Source: Methylophilales bacterium (GTDB lineage Bacteria; Pseudomonadota; Gammaproteobacteria; Burkholderiales; Methylophilaceae). Taken from it: DNA of 32,628 bases. The stretch is taken from NCBI GenBank assembly GCA_021414145.1, contig JAIOOY010000011.1:1-32628 (forward strand), read 5' to 3'. Positions 28,577-32,628 of the stretch are shown in pieces. Both the position numbers and the translations under genes were made by a program. Position 1 is the stretch's first letter. Each line of letters starts with the position of its first letter. The notes under the pieces are model-generated. The model ran no database searches and had not been told where the DNA came from. It worked only from the letters and a program-made list of their open reading frames with translations.

Positions 28577-29709
28577 TCGTGGGACGATTATTTTGGAAAT
28601 TTTTTCTATTCTGCTGGTTGATGCAGATGATCGCCGTGGTCAGTACCGGGATGATGTTTCACTTGAAGTATGGGGCGATGCCGCCACCGCCATTTTCTCA
28701 TCAGCATCGTCCACCACCGTTAGAACTCCCGCCTCCAGGAATCAGGGATTTTGGCCGCCCACCTCCCCCTCATTTGCTGCCTTTTGACACCCCTCCACTG
28801 GAGCCCCTTCTGGCAGGCCTAGTAGCAAGCTTAGTCTGTGCCCTTTTGATGGCATGGTATTTTTCAAAACCTATCAGAAGTTTGCGTAAAGCATTTGAGG
28901 CCACAGCGGCGGGTAATCTTGAATTCAAATTAACCCCCATGATGGGCAAACGACGCGATGAATTATCCGATCTCGGGAGAGATTTCGACCACATGATTGG
29001 TCAACTTAGAACACTCATGGAAAGCCAACGCAGGCTGCTTCACGACGTATCGCATGAATTACGCTCACCCCTTGCCAGATTGCAAGTGGCCATTGGTTTA
29101 GCGCACCAAACCCCAGAAAAAATAGAAGAAACACTTTCACGCATAGAGCTGGAAAGTGAGCGCATGGAAAAACTTGTGGGCGAGTTGCTGACACTGTCTC
29201 GCCTCGAAGCCGGCATGGTGGGGGCACGCGAGTTGATCCATATGGATGAGCTCATCAATGGTTTGGTTGGCGATGCTCAGTTTGAAGCCGCCGCCGTGGG
29301 CGTATCCGTAGTTCAAGTCGGCAACGCAGAGGTTTTGGTAGACGGTAATCCTGAGCTACTGCGACGCGCTATAGAAAACATCGTTCGCAACGCCATCAAA
29401 CACTCTCCAGCGAACACCCTAGTGAGGCTACAAGCCGAAACCAAGTTCCAAAGTTTGGTGCTTACCATCTGCGACCACGGAAATGGGGTAGATGAACGCC
29501 ATCTACAAACAATCTTCGAGCCGTTTTTCCGTGAACAATCTGGGCAAGTCTTGAATCAGGGCTATGGCTTAGGCTTAGCAATCGCCAAGCGAGTGATTGA
29601 AGCACACGGCGGCAGTATCACCGCTTTTAATCTAGTGGGTAGCGGCTTGTGTATGGAAATCAAACTCCCCATTCAGCCTAGAACGGCAACATCGGAATTT
29701 CAGCGTTGA
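28573..29709 (+). CDS. Sensor histidine kinase (CpxA-like), HAMP-HisKA-HATPase
   Basis: Two TM helices flanking a Pro/His-rich loop; HAMP; RLLHDVSHELRSPLARLQVAIGLA H-box; RRAIENIVRNAIKHSP N-box; GNGVDERHLQTIFEPFFRE. Start is GTG at 28573 or 28579. Confidence 0.93.
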   Translation: MIVGRLFWKFFLFCWLMQMIAVVSTGMMFHLKYGAMPPPPFSHQHRPPPLELPPPGIRDFGRPPPPHLLPFDTPPLEPLLAGLVASLVCALLMAWYFSKPIRSLRKAFEATAAGNLEFKLTPMMGKRRDELSDLGRDFDHMIGQLRTLMESQRRLLHDVSHELRSPLARLQVAIGLAHQTPEKIEETLSRIELESERMEKLVGELLTLSRLEAGMVGARELIHMDELINGLVGDAQFEAAAVGVSVVQVGNAEVLVDGNPELLRRAIENIVRNAIKHSPANTLVRLQAETKFQSLVLTICDHGNGVDERHLQTIFEPFFREQSGQVLNQGYGLGLAIAKRVIEAHGGSITAFNLVGSGLCMEIKLPIQPRTATSEFQR

Positions 29710-30458
29710 GCCAAAGCCCACTGCTCTATCGCCAGCAATAGCTCTTCGTCATTGCTGGTATTGGTCAACACGGCTTGCAAACACTCGGCGATCGCCGCCT
29801 CGGCTATGCGTGGATGGTTGACGAACACGGGCACGGTGTAAAGCCATGCGCCCGCATTGAGGGCGATCAGGTTGCGGAGGGCTTCGCTGCTGGTGATGAC
29901 GATGGCATGCAATCTCCCGCCTTGCCATAGCTCCTTGAGCGGACTGACATCCTGACTGGGATTGATGCGGCGGTAACATTCGGCCAGGCGCACCTCAGCA
30001 CCACGTTCTTTAAGCGTATTCGCCAGCACCTCGCGCCCACCCACCCCGCGAAAAATCATCACGCGTTTGCCCGCAACAACCTGCATTTCCGGCAAAGCCA
30101 ACAAACTAGCGGAATCAAAACGGTTTTGGGGCGTGAGTACCTCACTGACGCCATACTTCGCCAGTTCCGCCGCTGTGGTCGGGCCTATCGCGGCAAAACG
30201 CACATTTTGGGGCAGGCTACGCGTGGCCAGCATCCGCGTCATGCCCTGCTGTACCGCGTTGCTACTGATGAAGATCGCCCAGTCATAGCCGTCCAGATCG
30301 GCAACGGTTTGGTCGAAAGCGGAATAGTCCTCAAGGCCGACGATTTCCAGCAAGGGGAACAATATGGGATGACCGCCTGCACGTTTGATCAGGCTTGCCA
30401 ACGTCTCGGCTTGCTGCCAAGGGCGAGTTACTACTATGCCTAGATTAGCGAGGCTCAA
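29700..30458 (-). CDS. hemD: Uroporphyrinogen-III synthase
   Basis: LGIVVTRPWQQAETLASLIKRAGGHPILFPLLEI...DWAIFISSNAVQQGM...FAAIGPTTAAEL...VMIFRGVGGREVLANTLKERGAEV. Confidence 0.9.
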   Translation of the reverse strand: MSLANLGIVVTRPWQQAETLASLIKRAGGHPILFPLLEIVGLEDYSAFDQTVADLDGYDWAIFISSNAVQQGMTRMLATRSLPQNVRFAAIGPTTAAELAKYGVSEVLTPQNRFDSASLLALPEMQVVAGKRVMIFRGVGGREVLANTLKERGAEVRLAECYRRINPSQDVSPLKELWQGGRLHAIVITSSEALRNLIALNAGAWLYTVPVFVNHPRIAEAAIAECLQAVLTNTSNDEELLLAIEQWALAQR

Positions 30459-31053
30459 AGCGATACATGGCGAGGCTGCCCAACAGGTTCGGCAGCCAAG
30501 AAATTTTGTTACCGTTGGTCATCACCAGTCGCTCGCTGATGCGGATGCCGTGGCTGGCGCAGAATTCATCGAAGTCGTGGATGGTGCACATATGCACGTT
30601 GGGTGTGTTGTACCACTGGTGCGGCAGATCGTCCGACACTGGCATATTGCCGCCAAGGATATGCAATCGGTGTTTCCAGTAGGCGAAATTGGGGAAGGTG
30701 ACGATGACTTCCTTACCCACGCGCAGCATTTCCTGCACGATGCGCTCGGTCTGGTACACCGCTTGCAGGGTTTGCGACAGAATCACCACGTCGAACGATT
30801 GCGCCTCAAAGCCGGAAAGACCGTCTTCCAGGTTCATCTGCACCACGTTGATACCGTTCTTGATACAGGCCAGCACATTGGCATCGTCGTTTTCTATGCC
30901 GTAGCCGCTGACTTGCAAGGTATCGCGCAGATAGCCCAGCAATGCGCCATCGCCACAACCCAAGTCCAACACCTTGGTTTTCGGCTTGATCCAGCGCGCA
31001 ATGACCGCAAAGTCGCTACGTTCTAAGACGGCTTGGGAAAATTGTTGACTCAT
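30445..31053 (-). CDS. metW: Methionine biosynthesis protein MetW
   Basis: [17 protein letters not shown]...[44 protein letters not shown]; overlaps metX. Confidence 0.95.
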   Translation of the reverse strand: MSQQFSQAVLERSDFAVIARWIKPKTKVLDLGCGDGALLGYLRDTLQVSGYGIENDDANVLACIKNGINVVQMNLEDGLSGFEAQSFDVVILSQTLQAVYQTERIVQEMLRVGKEVIVTFPNFAYWKHRLHILGGNMPVSDDLPHQWYNTPNVHMCTIHDFDEFCASHGIRISERLVMTNGNKISWLPNLLGSLAMYRFEPR

Positions 31054-32186
31054 ACGGTCTCCCTCGCAACGCGCTGCATATAAGCGTTCACGATGGCGTG
31101 GTACTGCGGGTCAGGCATCAGGAATGCATCATGACCGTGTGCGGCGGTGAGTTCGGCATAGCTCACGGTGCGCTCGTTTTCCAGCAGGGCTTTGACGATC
31201 TCACGCGAACGGGCGGGTGAAAAGCGCCAATCGCTGGTAAATGATACGACCAGAAATTGTGCCTTTGCGGTTTTCAAGGCAGCGCTCAAGTCGCCGCCGT
31301 AAGGCGCTGCCGGATCGTAGTAATCCAGAGCCCGCGTCATGCGCAGGTAGGTATTGGCATCGAACTCGCCCGCGAACTTGTCGCCTTGATAGCGCAGGTA
31401 GGATTCCATTTCGAACTCTACGTCGAAGCTGTATTTCACCGTGTCGTGTTTCAGTTTGCGACCAAACTTCTCACCCATCGCATCGTCCGACAGATAGGTG
31501 ATATGCCCCAACATCCGCGCCAGCCTTAGCCCTCGGCGCGGGATGGCATTTTGTGCATAAAAATCGCCGCCATGGAATTCCGGGTCGGTAATGATCGCCT
31601 GACGGGCGACCTCGTTGAATGCGATATTTTGTGCAGTAAGGTTAGGCGCGGCGGCAATCACCAAGGCGTGACGCACACGATCCGGGAAGGAAAGCGTCCA
31701 TTGCAAGGCCTGCATCCCACCCAGACTACCGCCCATCACGGCGGCGAAGGTTTGAATTCCTAGCTTATCCGCCAACCGCGCTTGCGCCGCCACCCAGTCT
31801 TCCACCGTCACCACTGGAAAACGCGAGCCCCAGGGCTGGTTGGTCGCCGGGTCTATGCTGGCAGGGCCAGTGGAGCCGTGACAGCCCCCCAGATTGTTCA
31901 CGCCGATGATAAAAAACTTGTCGGTATCCAGAGGGCGGCCGCGACCCACGATGTTGTCCCACCAGCCCGGATACTTGTCGTCCTCGCTGTATTTGCCCGC
32001 CACATGGTGCGTGCCGGAAAGCGCATGGCATACCAAAATGGCGTTGGAGCGCGCGGCATTCAACGTGCCGTATGTTTCATAGACAAGGTCGTACGCAGGC
32101 AACACCGCACCCGATTTCAGGGCGAGCGGCTCGCTAAAATGTGCGGTTTGGGGAGTGACGACCCCTACAGAACTGGCTTCAGACAT
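31050..32186 (-). CDS. metX: Homoserine O-acyltransferase
   Basis: [55 protein letters not shown]. Start [10 protein letters not shown] at 32186. Confidence 0.95.
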   Translation of the reverse strand: MSEASSVGVVTPQTAHFSEPLALKSGAVLPAYDLVYETYGTLNAARSNAILVCHALSGTHHVAGKYSEDDKYPGWWDNIVGRGRPLDTDKFFIIGVNNLGGCHGSTGPASIDPATNQPWGSRFPVVTVEDWVAAQARLADKLGIQTFAAVMGGSLGGMQALQWTLSFPDRVRHALVIAAAPNLTAQNIAFNEVARQAIITDPEFHGGDFYAQNAIPRRGLRLARMLGHITYLSDDAMGEKFGRKLKHDTVKYSFDVEFEMESYLRYQGDKFAGEFDANTYLRMTRALDYYDPAAPYGGDLSAALKTAKAQFLVVSFTSDWRFSPARSREIVKALLENERTVSYAELTAAHGHDAFLMPDPQYHAIVNAYMQRVARETV

Positions 32187-32292
32187 AGTTGCAATTATAC
32201 ATGCGAGAGTTAGCCATGCGGCAGGCATGGCAATCAGCTATAATTCGGTTAAGAAATAAAGGCTTCAAACAACCTCTCCCAAAGGAATCATC

Positions 32293-32628
32293 ATGCGCCT
32301 AGAAGTGCATCTCCACGGCTATCTTGAATTGTGCGAAGGCGTCAGCAAACGGCAAGTTGAAACCGCGCTACGCCCCCTGCTGGAATACCTCGACGTAGAA
32401 AATCTGGAAGAAATCGAAAGTCTGGAAGAAGACCAACCCGGTTTTCAGTACAACAAGCGTGAATTCGGCCTGGAAATCTGCTGCACGCTGGAAGTCGGCG
32501 GCAGCTTCTTTGCCGCGCTGGAAGGTGCCATGAACGGTGTCGGCATCTTGCTGGAAGAAGCCACCGCGCTGGAAGTGATTCTCTATCACGCCGATGGCCG
32601 CGACGAAAGCCAATTGATTTTTATCGGC
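32293..32628 (+). CDS. Conserved hypothetical protein, 3'-truncated by the window edge
   Basis: ATG after AAAGGAATCATC; open for 112 codons: MRLEVHLHGYLELCEGVSKRQVETALRPLLEYLDVENLEEIESLEEDQPGFQYNKREFGLEICCTLEVGGSFFAALEGAMNGVGILLEEATALEVILYHADGRDESQLIFIG. It is absent from the ORF track because it has no stop in the window. Confidence 0.7.
   Translation, partial: MRLEVHLHGYLELCEGVSKRQVETALRPLLEYLDVENLEEIESLEEDQPGFQYNKREFGLEICCTLEVGGSFFAALEGAMNGVGILLEEATALEVILYHADGRDESQLIFIG

Noticed and set aside
29700-30458. hemD separated from hemC as an anomaly
   Set aside because: hemD often dissociates from hemC in bacteria; not remarkable without the rest of the genome.
30385-31026. 213-aa plus-strand ORF antisense to metW
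   Set aside because: Shadow ORF; metW is well supported on the minus strand.

Overview
This looks like a chromosomal segment from a betaproteobacterium. Gene content and order suggest Gallionellaceae/Nitrosomonadales, but that is an inference from protein style and no search was run. Most of the window is housekeeping: initiator tRNA-fMet, tyrS, anmK, gltA, erpA, a bactofilin, argC, rplM-rpsI, ubiA/ubiC, recG, spoT/relA-type, rpoZ, gmk, an ArnT-like glycosyltransferase, rpmE, prmA, accB-accC, aroQ, dsbD plus a TlpA-like thioredoxin, fxsA, a MAPEG protein, a ferredoxin-type reductase, hemD, and metW-metX. No CRISPR, transposase, integrase or prophage was seen. The most interesting region is about 26.1-29.7 kb. 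It holds a Cpx-like two-component system with a Pro/His-rich sensor loop, a divergent Spy/CpxP-like periplasmic protein, and a four-EF-hand protein. These are tied together by helically phased GTAAA repeats that match the known CpxR-box architecture (GTAAA-N5-GTAAA). A terminator-like hairpin also sits in the leader of the EF-hand gene. Other points for follow-up are adjacent frame disruptions in spoT/relA and recG, the absence of a canonical recG start codon, and a ~104-nt imperfect inverted repeat between prmA and accC.
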